DNA of 16,000 nt from JBAXLO01 sp037134755. Its GTDB lineage: Bacteria; Bacteroidota; Bacteroidia; Bacteroidales; JACABE01. This document shows positions 6,505-14,131 of this stretch, piece after piece. A program made the position numbers and the translations under genes. Numbering within the stretch: position 1 is the stretch's first letter; every line of letters begins with the position of its first letter. The stretch lies in NCBI GenBank assembly GCA_037134755.1, contig JBAXLO010000095.1:1-16000 (forward strand), in the 5' to 3' direction. The notes under the pieces were generated by a model. That model was not told where the DNA came from, did no database searches, and worked only from the letters and a program-made list of their open reading frames with translations.

Positions 6505-8268
6505 TTAGCTTTCATTCTTATCATGAAGCAAGAGATTAATAGCATCATTTAAAGAACCCGCTCGAATAATTTGTTTGGTATTAACAAAGAAAATCTCATC
6601 AGCATTCTCAATAGTATTTAATCTATGCGCTATAATCACAAGCGTGGTTGATTTAGCTAACTTTTGCAATACTTCTTCCAATAATTGCTCGGTAAGTGTA
6701 TCGATATTAGCTGTAGCTTCGTCTAAAATAAGTAACTCTGGCTTGCGAAGTACTGCTCGCATAAAGGCTATCAATTGCTTTTGCCCTAAACTAATTCCAT
6801 CTCCCGTACTTTGAATAGGAGTTTCCAATCCCTGGTCGAAACGTTTTAAGATATTATTTAAACCTGCATTGCTTATAATTTCAGTTAATTGAGCATTGGT
6901 ATAGTCTTTATATTCGTTGTTCCCATATAAAATATTATCACGAACAGTACCCGAAAACAAGAATGGTTCCTGAAGAATAAAACCTATTTTCCTACTACGC
7001 TCTTCATGATCATATGAACGTATATCTTTATTATCTAACAAAATTGTCCCTTTATTTGCATCATACAAACGAGCAATTAAAGAAGCAGTAGTAGTTTTGC
7101 CACCTCCGGTAGGGCCAACAAAAGCATAGGTTTTTCCTTTTTCTAAATCAAAACTCACTTTATGCAATACTTCTTTTCCGTTAGGATATTTAAAAGAAAC
7201 ATTACGAAAAGAAAGATATGCAGTGCTTTCTTCACATTTTACATCCTCAATAACTTTTAAATTGCTTTCTAAAGATAATATATGCGAAATCCTATCCCAA
7301 CCTGCCATTGCAACCTGAAAGTTTGCCCACAAAGCAGCAAGCTGACGCAAAGGATGATAAAAATTATTTACATAAGAAATAAAACTTATAAGCAAACCAA
7401 TAGTAAAATACCCTTTAAGGATAAGAAAAATACCAAAAGCAAGAACTATCAGCTGACCCAAATTAGCAGCCAAAGTATAAATGGGGGTAAAAACATTGTT
7501 AGCAATCCCCGACTTAATAGAGTTAGTATAATTTTGTTTGTTGGCTATTTCAAAACGTTTTCTAAAATAATCGCTACGATTAAAAGCAATAATAACTTTA
7601 AAATTGGCAAGACTTTCTTGTATTTCGGCACTCAAAAAGCCAGTACTTTTCATACTATCAGTATTGCGTTTCTTTACCCATGGCGAAAGAATCTTTGTAA
7701 TTATCCATACAATTACGGCAGGTGACAACGCAGCTAATCCTACCCAAAGATTAATACTCAACAGAAATATACCGGCACCTATCATCGTGATAATACTACC
7801 GATAAACTGCATCAACGATTGCGAAAAGAACTGATTTACCTTATCAGTATCATTATTTATACGCGAAATAAGATCTCCAACTTTATTCTGATTAAAGAAG
7901 TCAACAGGTAATTCCTGCAGTTTATTGAACAACGCATTCCGCAAACTATACAACATCCTTTGCCCTATGCCACCCATCATCAACATCTGTGCATAATTTA
8001 CAAAAAAAGCAACAATATAAAGCCCCAGAATGATGCCCGAAAATAGCAACACTCCATTATATTGTTTGGTTTGAATATACGCATCTATGGTGTGGCCAAC
8101 AAGATAAGGACTCAGCAAACTAAAAATGGCATTGATAACAATTGCACCAAAAGCCATAATAAAATTGCGGCGCTCTTTTCCGATAAGACCAATTAATTTC
8201 TTTAGAGAAACAAATATTGATACTTTTTTCTCCTCTTTTTCCTGATTTTGGCTTAAATTATAGTTCAT
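6505..8268 (-). CDS. ABC exporter half-transporter, subunit with catalytic Walker B glutamate
   Basis: A type IV (B-type) ABC exporter subunit with six membrane helices followed by a nucleotide-binding domain. With the start chosen here (587 residues), Walker A is GPTGGGKT (385-392), the Q-loop lies in FILQEPFLFSG, Walker B ends in D516-E517 with the catalytic glutamate, and the H-loop is H548 in IIAHRL. The signature is ISLGQ (492-496) instead of LSGGQ. The partner encoded just upstream has the opposite pattern, so the two should form a heterodimer with one consensus and one degenerate ATP site. Substrate unknown; drugs, lipids or peptides are all possible. An in-frame ATG at 8307 would add 13 residues and overlap the upstream gene by 50 bp; I prefer the ATG at 8268, which overlaps by 11 bp and gives the MNYNL-type start I associate with Bacteroidota relatives. 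Confidence 0.92.
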   Translation of the reverse strand: MNYNLSQNQEKEEKKVSIFVSLKKLIGLIGKERRNFIMAFGAIVINAIFSLLSPYLVGHTIDAYIQTKQYNGVLLFSGIILGLYIVAFFVNYAQMLMMGGIGQRMLYSLRNALFNKLQELPVDFFNQNKVGDLISRINNDTDKVNQFFSQSLMQFIGSIITMIGAGIFLLSINLWVGLAALSPAVIVWIITKILSPWVKKRNTDSMKSTGFLSAEIQESLANFKVIIAFNRSDYFRKRFEIANKQNYTNSIKSGIANNVFTPIYTLAANLGQLIVLAFGIFLILKGYFTIGLLISFISYVNNFYHPLRQLAALWANFQVAMAGWDRISHILSLESNLKVIEDVKCEESTAYLSFRNVSFKYPNGKEVLHKVSFDLEKGKTYAFVGPTGGGKTTTASLIARLYDANKGTILLDNKDIRSYDHEERSRKIGFILQEPFLFSGTVRDNILYGNNEYKDYTNAQLTEIISNAGLNNILKRFDQGLETPIQSTGDGISLGQKQLIAFMRAVLRKPELLILDEATANIDTLTEQLLEEVLQKLAKSTTLVIIAHRLNTIENADEIFFVNTKQIIRAGSLNDAINLLLHDKNES

Positions 8269-10012
8269 AATGATGGGTGCTTCTTTGGGAGTTATTAATT
8301 TGAGCATACTCAGGAGAGCTTTCTTTCAACTCTTGATGGGTGCCTGAAGCAATCACTTCGCCTTCCATCAACAATATTATTTGTTGGAAATTCTTTATGG
8401 AAGAAATCTTTTGTGTTACCGAAATCAATGTTAAATCAGGATAATTTGCATAAAGATTACATATAATTTTGTTCTCAGTTTTATGATCTACTCTTGCTGT
8501 AAAGTCATCTAATAATAATATTTTAGGATTAATTGCCAAAGCTCGTGCAAGCATAATTCGTTGCTTTTGACCTCCCGATAGACTTGTGCCACGCTCCGAA
8601 ACAATAGTATCTAACTTTTCGGGCAACGAATCAATAAAATCAGTAAGCTCAGCAGTTGCTATTGCTTTTTCTAAAGATTCATTCGTAACAGAATCGTTAA
8701 ATGCAATATTTTCTCTCAAACTCATATTAAAAATAACGCTATCCTGAAAAACAAAACCAATCTGGCTATGAAATATCTCTTTTGTGTATTTATTTATATC
8801 TACATCATCAATTTTAATAGTGCCCGAATCAGGAGGTATAAGATTCTTCAACAAGTACAACAACTGACTCTTACCAGCTGCAGTCGGCCCAATAATAGCA
8901 GTATGACTCCCTGCTTTTACATTGAAAGAAACATTTTTAAGGATAGGTTTCTTATCATAAAACAAACAAACATTATCCAAAATAACATCTCCTTTTACTT
9001 TTGTATTAATGGTACCATTATCTTCAACTTCTGGAGCATCCAAAACATCATATATTCTTTGGTAAGATGCCGAAGCCTGAGCAATAATATTACTCATAAA
9101 ACCAATCATGAGAATAGGAAATATTAGGAGGAAAAGATAAGAATTAAATGCAGCTAAATCGCCTAACGACATCTTTCCTACTACCACATAATGCCCGCCA
9201 AGTGCTAATATTGTAACTATTGCGAGGTTGGCCACAAACATAATAACAGGAATAAGTGTAGCAAACATGCGTAGGATTGAAAGCCCCAGGTTGCGAGATT
9301 CCATATTTGTCTCCAAAAACTTCATACTCTCTGGTTGCTGCGAATTAAGAACCCGAATCAATGCTGAGCCGATTATACTTTCATTGATAACTTTATTTAG
9401 TAAATCAATAATTTCTCTTGCTCTTTTAAATAAAACTCTTACTTTGCGAAGCACTATAAAAAAAGTGTCACCTATTATTGGAACAATTGATATAACTGCT
9501 ATTGCAAGCTTCCAATTTATTGTAATAAGCAAAACACAAGTTCCAATTATAACAAATAAAGAAGAAATAATGACAACAAAAGCCTGCGAAACGAACATCT
9601 TAATTGAATCGATATCCGAAGTAAGATTTGTTAGCAATTTCGAAGGGTTAGATTTAATAATATATGTATAATTTTGTCGCGAAATCTTTTCGGAAATCTT
9701 TGTTCGAAAATCTTTAGCTACCCGCTCAGAAGCGAATGTTTGAATAATATTTTGAAGATATGTAAATACAAATATAGCGATTGCTGCTCCCAGAAATTCG
9801 ATTACAACCAATTTTACATCAAATTGCTTAGCAGAAAAAGCATCAATACTACGTCCAATAATCTTAGGTATCAGCAAATTTATACCATTACTTAATAAAG
9901 CCATAATGATTAAAAAGACAATCATGCCAGAATATGGTTTTAGGATACTAAAGATATTTGGCTTGTCGGGTCTACTGTTTTTGTGCTTATTTTTAGCTTC
10001 TTTCATATACAT
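8258..10012 (-). CDS. ABC exporter half-transporter, subunit with degenerate ATP site
   Basis: A 584-residue half-transporter with about six membrane helices between residues 28 and 310 and an ATP-binding domain from about 340. Walker A is GPTAAGKS (375-382), the Q-loop lies in FVFQDSVIFN, and the signature is canonical LSGGQ (478-482). The Walker B region is LLLDDFT with D502 followed by D503 where the catalytic glutamate should be, and the H-loop histidine is replaced by Q534 (SVTQKI). This matches the non-catalytic subunit of heterodimeric exporters such as TM287/288, LmrCD and BmrCD. Its intact signature should complete the catalytic site of the downstream subunit. It is first in a two-gene operon; the genes overlap by 11 bp or 50 bp depending on the downstream start. 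An alternative start two codons downstream (Met3) is equally possible. Confidence 0.93.
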   Translation of the reverse strand: MYMKEAKNKHKNSRPDKPNIFSILKPYSGMIVFLIIMALLSNGINLLIPKIIGRSIDAFSAKQFDVKLVVIEFLGAAIAIFVFTYLQNIIQTFASERVAKDFRTKISEKISRQNYTYIIKSNPSKLLTNLTSDIDSIKMFVSQAFVVIISSLFVIIGTCVLLITINWKLAIAVISIVPIIGDTFFIVLRKVRVLFKRAREIIDLLNKVINESIIGSALIRVLNSQQPESMKFLETNMESRNLGLSILRMFATLIPVIMFVANLAIVTILALGGHYVVVGKMSLGDLAAFNSYLFLLIFPILMIGFMSNIIAQASASYQRIYDVLDAPEVEDNGTINTKVKGDVILDNVCLFYDKKPILKNVSFNVKAGSHTAIIGPTAAGKSQLLYLLKNLIPPDSGTIKIDDVDINKYTKEIFHSQIGFVFQDSVIFNMSLRENIAFNDSVTNESLEKAIATAELTDFIDSLPEKLDTIVSERGTSLSGGQKQRIMLARALAINPKILLLDDFTARVDHKTENKIICNLYANYPDLTLISVTQKISSIKNFQQIILLMEGEVIASGTHQELKESSPEYAQINNSQRSTHHYEL

Positions 10013-10035
10013 ACATGCATAAACAAATTATTTTG

Positions 10036-10043
10036 CAAAAGTA
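10036..10043 (-). promoter_or_regulatory. -7 promoter element of the ABC exporter operon
   Basis: TACTTTTG on the minus strand matches TAnnTTTG and lies 24 bp upstream of the ATG at 10012. Confidence 0.5.
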
Positions 10044-10307
10044 CTCTAAAAAAAGACATCGCTTCATTAATTAATCGGTAAATTTAGGATTTTTAACGGT
10101 AAAGATATTTTTGAATTGTGTGATAAATTTAGATTTATTTATGGAAAACTTTCTGAATTAAATACAGTTTAAACACTGCCATAACCTACATTAAGATTTA
10201 TTATTGCAATGAATGTAATTTTTAATAAAGCTTTTTTTAAAAAACTGACTTTATGTCAAGGTTATTCAAAATAACACTGGTAATAAGCACTAATTTTTAT
10301 TATAAAA
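10044..10307. other. gene-poor AT-rich spacer upstream of the exporter operon
   Basis: No intact gene is seen. The sequence GTTATT-CAA-AATAAC (10261-10275) is a perfect 6-bp hairpin of unknown role. Short ATG-initiated frames here are about 20 codons or less and match nothing I know. Confidence 0.5.
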
Positions 10308-10370
10308 GATTCTGCCAAAGCCTCCGATCGTACTATTGAACTTTCGGATGGTAAGATTGTGAACTATTAA
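10308..10370 (+). pseudogene. 3' remnant of an ABC transporter ATPase gene (LolD/MacB type)
   Basis: On the plus strand the frame ending at TAA 10368-10370 reads DSAKASDRTIELSDGKIVNY. The part ASDRTIELSDGKIV is the typical C-terminal end of LolD/MacB/FtsE-type ATPases, the segment after the H-loop where A-DR-I-L-DGKI is conserved. An in-frame TAA at 10284-10286 and the absence of Walker motifs upstream show that only the last 20 or so codons remain. It does not derive from the neighbouring exporter genes, whose equivalent segments read QQIILLMEGEVIASGTH and similar, on the other strand. The match is short, so chance cannot be excluded. Confidence 0.5.
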
Positions 10371-10577
10371 GAGGTTTTAATAATAGGAATTCTGCTTTTA
10401 TTTATTAGTTTTCAAATCTAATTTTATAGTTTAATGAATTTAATTACCATAAAACTGTTTTATAGAATGTTTTAATTATCAAAAAGTTTTGCAATTAATT
10501 ATAGATAAGTAATATAAAAGTATTTTAATAGAACCTCAAAGCTAAGTTGAAGATCCTATTTCAATACATCTTTAACT
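10371..10577. other. gene-poor spacer downstream of the ATPase remnant
   Basis: AT-rich sequence without a supported gene, promoter or repeat. It may be leftover DNA from the gene whose end is seen at 10308-10370. Confidence 0.5.
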
Positions 10578-10613
10578 AAAAAGCCCTTCTGTGTATATAT
10601 ACAGAAAGGCTTT
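10578..10613 (-). terminator. intrinsic terminator downstream of the THX-type gene (possibly bidirectional)
   Basis: Arms AAAGCC-C-TTCTGT (10580-10592) and ACAGAA-A-GGCTTT (10601-10613) pair over 12 bp with one mismatch around an 8-nt loop of alternating TA. Read on the minus strand, the stem ends in GGGCTTTTT, a good U-tract. It lies about 110 bp downstream of the THX-type gene. On the plus strand the tail is TTTATTTAT, so weaker termination in that direction is possible. Confidence 0.75.
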
Positions 10614-10724
10614 ATTTATAAGGTTTAGATACTAAATAGTAAGATTGCAAACATTAGAAATGTGGCAAGCATCCTATTTTAAAAAAACCGGAACACTACA
10701 ATTGTTGTAGCTACCTAGCTGTAA

Positions 10725-10952
10725 CTAAGCTTCAGCAGTAGGTTCTTCGGTTTTTTTAGTGGTTTTGCGAGCAGTAGTTTTTTTAACTTCTTTTGCTTCG
10801 TCTTCAACTACCACTTCTTTTACAGCTTTTACTTTTACTACATTGTCAGCAGGTAGTTTAGATACTACTTTGTTTGACTTTCTTAAGCGAGAAACACCAT
10901 AACTTCCTTGTATGATCTTGCCTCTTTTTGTTTTTTTATCGCCTTTTCCCAT
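10725..10952 (-). CDS. small basic ribosomal protein of the THX (bTHX) type with extended tail
   Basis: A 75-residue basic protein. The first 28 residues (MGKGDKKTKRGKIIQGSYGVSR and the following LRKSNK) match the 30S-associated protein THX found across Bacteroidota and first described in Thermus, where it sits in a cavity of the 16S rRNA head. Thermus THX is only about 27 residues; here a tail of about 45 residues follows, rich in Lys, Val, Glu and Thr (for example TTARKTTKKTEEPTAEA), probably disordered. Such tails occur in relatives, so it is not a clear anomaly. The gene stands alone on the minus strand, with a near-consensus promoter element 44 bp upstream and a terminator 110 bp downstream, as expected for an independently expressed translation gene. 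Confidence 0.88.
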   Translation of the reverse strand: MGKGDKKTKRGKIIQGSYGVSRLRKSNKVVSKLPADNVVKVKAVKEVVVEDEAKEVKKTTARKTTKKTEEPTAEA

Positions 10953-10995
10953 ATCTGATATAAATTTGAATGAAACTACATTGAATTAATTTGGT

Positions 10996-11003
10996 AAAGA
11001 TAC
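10996..11003 (-). promoter_or_regulatory. probable -7 promoter element of the THX-type gene
   Basis: TATCTTTA on the minus strand differs from TAnnTTTG only in the last base. It lies 43 bp upstream of the ATG at 10952 and just after the stop of the upstream trmH-type gene. Confidence 0.35.
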
Positions 11004-11044
11004 TATAAATTTCTTATTAATGAAGTATAATAATGATTTATTTT

Positions 11045-11746
11045 TTATAATAAATCAAACTTTGCTCTTAAGTAGTTGTTTTTTATACGTTCAGAGTCTT
11101 TTAAAACATTACTTGCCCAATTTATTTTTACATCTACAATTTCTTCTTCGGTCAATTGCCAATTGATAGTTGATTTTCTGATTCTCTCGCTTAAATTAAA
11201 AACAGACAATGCTGCAGATACTGATATATTAAAGCTTTCGGTAAATCCATACATAGGAATCTTTACATAAGCATCTGCATTTTGAATAGCTATATCCGAC
11301 AAGCCATCTTTTTCGGTGCCAAACAACAACGCTACTTTGTTATCTATTGGAAGATCTTCGAGTAACAAATCATTTTTGTGAGGAGTTGTAGCAATAATAC
11401 GATAACCATTATTGCGTAAAGCATTTATAGCATCCAAAGTATTATGTTCTTTCTCATTATAATAATTAAGATTTAACCATTTAGCTGAACCTAATTCTAC
11501 ATCAGGATTAATTTCGTATTTATGTTCATTTTCTATAATATGTACATCCTGAATGCCGAAACAATCGCATGTGCGTAATACCGCACTGGCATTTTGCGAT
11601 TGAAAGATATTTTCCAATACAACTGTCAGGTATCTTGTTCGGTTATGAATAAATTCATCAAACTTATTTCTTTTATTATCCGAAATAAAATTAGCAATGT
11701 AAGTATACAAATCTTTCTTAATATCTAAACTCAGTTCACTTCTCAT
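11045..11746 (-). CDS. TrmH-type tRNA/rRNA 2'-O-ribose methyltransferase
   Basis: A 233-residue SpoU/TrmH-family (SPOUT) enzyme. The three family motifs are visible: motif 1 as QNASAVLRTCDCFGI (51-65), with R58 the conserved arginine; motif 2 as LLFGTEKDGLS (140-150); and motif 3 as IPMYGFTESFNISVSAAL (163-180), which forms the SAM-binding knot. An N-terminal extension of about 40 residues precedes the SPOUT domain, as in TrmH, which methylates the 2'-OH of G18 in the tRNA D-loop. The tRNA G18 assignment is likely from the motif 1 sequence and overall length, but an rRNA substrate cannot be excluded. It is the last gene of a four-gene minus-strand operon, starting 9 bp after the stop of the DNA glycosylase gene. 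Confidence 0.88.
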   Translation of the reverse strand: MRSELSLDIKKDLYTYIANFISDNKRNKFDEFIHNRTRYLTVVLENIFQSQNASAVLRTCDCFGIQDVHIIENEHKYEINPDVELGSAKWLNLNYYNEKEHNTLDAINALRNNGYRIIATTPHKNDLLLEDLPIDNKVALLFGTEKDGLSDIAIQNADAYVKIPMYGFTESFNISVSAALSVFNLSERIRKSTINWQLTEEEIVDVKINWASNVLKDSERIKNNYLRAKFDLL

Positions 11747-11755
11747 ATTTGTAAG

Positions 11756-12334
11756 TTATTTAATATCTAGTATAAAACGATAAGGAAGGAGTGCATCTTC
11801 TTTAGCATAAGCTACACCCACTCGTTTAGTAATAATAATATTATTTTTATCAACATAATAATTTCTATCTTCAAGCCAGATAGTAGCTCCATTTAAATCA
11901 GTTCCGGTATATGAGTAATGAATACCGAGAGCTTTAGTCAATTTACCCGGCCCATTTAAACGATATTTATCAAAATCATTCTGTTTAACACGATTCTTAA
12001 TTTCCTCAAGACCTTCAACAGGTTTAATACCTCTTATAAGTACTGCATGAGGAATACCATCTACATTAGTTACCACATTGAACAGCGAATACATTCCATA
12101 ACAAAGATAAACATAAGCAATACCCCCCTCATGAAACATTATTTCGGTTCGTTGAGTTTTCTTATTATTATAAGCATGTGAAGCTTTATCAGTAATGCCT
12201 GCATAAGCTTCTGTTTCGGTAATGATTCCACCTGTAATTACACCTCCAATATTAGTAAAAAGATATTTCCCCAACAAGTCATTTGCTATTAGCACAACAT
12301 CATCACGTAAGTAAAAAGATTTATCCAATTTCAT
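11756..12334 (-). CDS. DNA-3-methyladenine glycosylase (AAG/Mpg family)
   Basis: A 192-residue base-excision repair enzyme that removes alkylated and deaminated purines such as 3-methyladenine and hypoxanthine from DNA. By comparison with human AAG, the catalytic glutamate E125 corresponds to E42 in TETEAY, Y127 to Y44, H136 to H53 (DKASHAYN), Y159 to Y76 (AYVYLCYGMY) and N169 to N86 (FNVV). All active-site residues are intact. NGPGKLTKALGI, near residues 128-139, is the second strongly conserved block. The length is normal for bacterial members, which lack the human N-terminal extension. It is third in the operon, 12 bp downstream of the tcdA-type gene and 9 bp before trmH. Confidence 0.95.
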   Translation of the reverse strand: MKLDKSFYLRDDVVLIANDLLGKYLFTNIGGVITGGIITETEAYAGITDKASHAYNNKKTQRTEIMFHEGGIAYVYLCYGMYSLFNVVTNVDGIPHAVLIRGIKPVEGLEEIKNRVKQNDFDKYRLNGPGKLTKALGIHYSYTGTDLNGATIWLEDRNYYVDKNNIIITKRVGVAYAKEDALLPYRFILDIK

Positions 12335-12346
12335 AATAAGATCCTA

Positions 12347-13135
12347 TTAAATAGATGCTGCATTAATCTTCTTTTTAACTTTATGAGGTATATGTAAATC
12401 ACTCTTAACCTCCTGACCCAACAATTCCCTTATCACAACTGATGCACAACAACAACCAAACAAAGCCGGAAGATAAGATATTGTGCCAACTGAAGATTTC
12501 TTATTAGGCTCATTATCGCTTAGTATCACTGAATCTTTATTAGCTCTTTCTGTAGAGAATACAGCTTTAAAACCTGAATACAAACCTAGTTTATGAAGTC
12601 GTTTGCGCAATGAATCAGCTAGAGGACACATGTAAGTTTGTTCAATATCGGCAATATGAACTTGCATAGGATCAAATTTACCTCCTGCCCCCATCGAACT
12701 TACTAACTTAAGACCTCTTGAAACAGCATTGTATATAAAATATATTTTGGGTGATAGGGTATCAATTGCATCAACAACATAATCATATTTAGATGCCTCC
12801 ATAATATCTATTAAACGTTGCTCTTTTACAAATTCTGATATAATTTCGATGTTAACATTAGGATTAATATCTCGCATACGTTCAGCCATTAATTCGGCTT
12901 TGGGTTTGCCTTCGGTACTTACTAATGCCAATAATTGTCTGTTTCTATTTGAAGGATGAATAGTGTCACCATCAACAATAGTGAACTTACCAACGCCTGC
13001 TCTACACAGTTGTTCAGCAGTATAAGCCCCTACCCCACCTAAACCTACAATTAATATATGAGCATTATATAATATTGTATAGTTTTCGCTGCCTATTAAT
13101 TGTTCCGTTCGTGATGACCACCCCTCAGTTATCAT
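12347..13135 (-). CDS. tcdA: tRNA threonylcarbamoyladenosine dehydratase
   Basis: A 262-residue E1-like enzyme of the ThiF/HesA superfamily, TcdA (YgdL/CsdL) branch. It uses ATP to cyclise t6A at position 37 of ANN-decoding tRNAs to ct6A. The nucleotide-binding loop is VGLGGVGAYTAEQLCRAGVG (30-49), followed by D55 and D57 in IVDGDTIHPSNRNRQ, with the conserved NRNRQ at 63-67, and D122-x-x-D125 in VDAIDT. The segment SSMGAGGKFDPMQVHIADI, then RKRLHKLG, is typical of TcdA rather than ThiF or MoeB, and the C-x-x-C zinc pairs of those relatives are absent. Its start overlaps the stop of the upstream tatD-type gene by 4 bp (ATGA), indicating translational coupling. Confidence 0.92.
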   Translation of the reverse strand: MITEGWSSRTEQLIGSENYTILYNAHILIVGLGGVGAYTAEQLCRAGVGKFTIVDGDTIHPSNRNRQLLALVSTEGKPKAELMAERMRDINPNVNIEIISEFVKEQRLIDIMEASKYDYVVDAIDTLSPKIYFIYNAVSRGLKLVSSMGAGGKFDPMQVHIADIEQTYMCPLADSLRKRLHKLGLYSGFKAVFSTERANKDSVILSDNEPNKKSSVGTISYLPALFGCCCASVVIRELLGQEVKSDLHIPHKVKKKINAASI

Positions 13136-13806
13136 TTAATAAAAACTTTATTAAAGTTATTAAATATAGTTAACTTCAGTTCCTCTACTTTAATGTTTAA
13201 TAATGAAGCCGCTCTTTCATATACTTTAATAATGGAACGATTACTATCATCTGTTTCCAGAAAAATTCTTCCGATAGGAAATTTAGTGATAATCTTTGCA
13301 GCATTCGAACCATCTTTCAGCAAAGCTTTTCCAAACGAAAGATAAAAACCTGCTTTAATCAACATATCACTAACATGCGGGCTCGAATTAAATCCATGAA
13401 TAATCATAGGTTGCTTAACCTTTAATTCATTTTTAATCTCAATTAATTCTTCATAAGCCCTTACACAATGTATAATCAAAGGCTTATTCATCTTCTCAGC
13501 AAGCTGGAGTTGATATACAAGAATCTCCTTTTGAATTTCGTAAGGAGGTTTTACTAATCTATCAAGCCCACATTCACCTATTGCAATTACTTTTTCGTTA
13601 TCTATATATTTTTTGATAAATTCATAATGTGTTTCAACTGTCATGTCATCAATATACCAGGGGTGAATTCCTAATGAATAATACAAGTTTTCTTCATCTG
13701 CAACTGCATTATTTTCATTTAAGATATTAAAGACTGTAATTCCTTCTGTTTTAACTTTATTATGTGTATGTATGTCAATAAAAGGTATTTCCTTTACTTC
13801 TGTCAT
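13132..13806 (-). CDS. TatD family metal-dependent hydrolase (probable DNase)
   Basis: A 224-residue TIM-barrel hydrolase of the TatD family, whose members are 3'-5' exonucleases acting on DNA and, in some cases, RNA. The metal ligands are visible: H13 and H15 in FIDIHTHNK, E78 in IGECGLD, H113 in LIIHCVRAYEE, H137 in MIIHGFNSS and D186 in FLETDDSN. SLGIHPWYID (44-53) is also characteristic. It is about 35 residues shorter than E. coli TatD, as is common in Bacteroidota homologues. It is the first gene of the operon tatD-tcdA-mpg-trmH. The ATG at 13806 is supported by a TAATTTTG promoter element about 30 bp upstream. Substrate specificity within the family cannot be read from the sequence. 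Confidence 0.92.
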   Translation of the reverse strand: MTEVKEIPFIDIHTHNKVKTEGITVFNILNENNAVADEENLYYSLGIHPWYIDDMTVETHYEFIKKYIDNEKVIAIGECGLDRLVKPPYEIQKEILVYQLQLAEKMNKPLIIHCVRAYEELIEIKNELKVKQPMIIHGFNSSPHVSDMLIKAGFYLSFGKALLKDGSNAAKIITKFPIGRIFLETDDSNRSIIKVYERAASLLNIKVEELKLTIFNNFNKVFIK

Positions 13807-13835
13807 GTAATTATTGTTAATTCATTTTTAAACAG

Positions 13836-13843
13836 CAAAATTA
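13836..13843 (-). promoter_or_regulatory. -7 promoter element of the tatD-tcdA-mpg-trmH operon
   Basis: TAATTTTG on the minus strand matches TAnnTTTG and lies 30 bp upstream of the ATG at 13806. Confidence 0.5.
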
Positions 13844-13987
13844 AGAAAAATAAACCATGTTATGCACTATTTACAAATGTTTTCTTAATTAGTACAAAAA
13901 TATATTATTAATTAGTTGATAAGCAATAATTAAATTGAAACCAAAGATTAAAAGTTATAGAAATCCTAATATTTATATTATATTTTA

Positions 13988-14001
13988 TTGATTTATATCA
14001 G
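13988..14001. promoter_or_regulatory. FNR-box-like site upstream of the cytochrome gene
   Basis: TTGATTTATATCAG fits the classical FNR/Crp-type pattern TTGAT-N4-ATCAA at 9 of 10 defined positions. Its centre is about 60 bp upstream of the start point predicted from the TACTTTTG element, a spacing known for class I activation by such regulators. Function is inferred from pattern and position only. The rest of 13844-14037 is AT-rich with no gene. Confidence 0.3.
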
Positions 14002-14017
14002 TAAACCTAAAAAAAGA

Positions 14018-14048
14018 TTTTATATTAATTGATTTTTATATACTTTTG
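14018..14048 (+). promoter_or_regulatory. promoter of the multihaem cytochrome gene
   Basis: TACTTTTG (14041-14048) matches the Bacteroidota -7 consensus, and TTTT (14018-14021) lies exactly 19 bp upstream in place of the -33 TTTG. It predicts a leader of about 75 nt before the ATG at 14132. Confidence 0.55.
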
Positions 14049-14065
14049 TGCTGTTAAAAGTATAT
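14038..14065. promoter_or_regulatory. 10-bp inverted repeat overlapping the cytochrome promoter
   Basis: ATATACTTTT (14038-14047) and AAAAGTATAT (14056-14065) are perfect inverted copies separated by 8 bp. The left arm contains most of the -7 element, and the right arm would lie just past the start point. This is the geometry of a repressor operator; a hairpin at the 5' end of the mRNA is less likely because the left arm should not be transcribed. Confidence 0.45.
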
Positions 14066-14131
14066 CAGTATAACAATACTTAAAAGAAACATTATATTTT
14101 AGAAATCAAATATTAATAACAATAACAAACA

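Noticed and set aside
7282..7834. Plus-strand open frames of 147 and 76 codons
   Set aside because: They lie fully inside the ABC exporter gene on the opposite strand, which has complete family motifs; the plus-strand translations show no motif.
9228..9895. Plus-strand open frames of 147 and 73 codons
   Set aside because: Antisense shadows of the membrane domain of the exporter gene at 8258-10012.
10195..10280. Short ATG-initiated frame of about 21 codons in the gap upstream of the ATPase remnant
   Set aside because: Too short, in a poly-A/T-rich stretch, and its product resembles nothing known.
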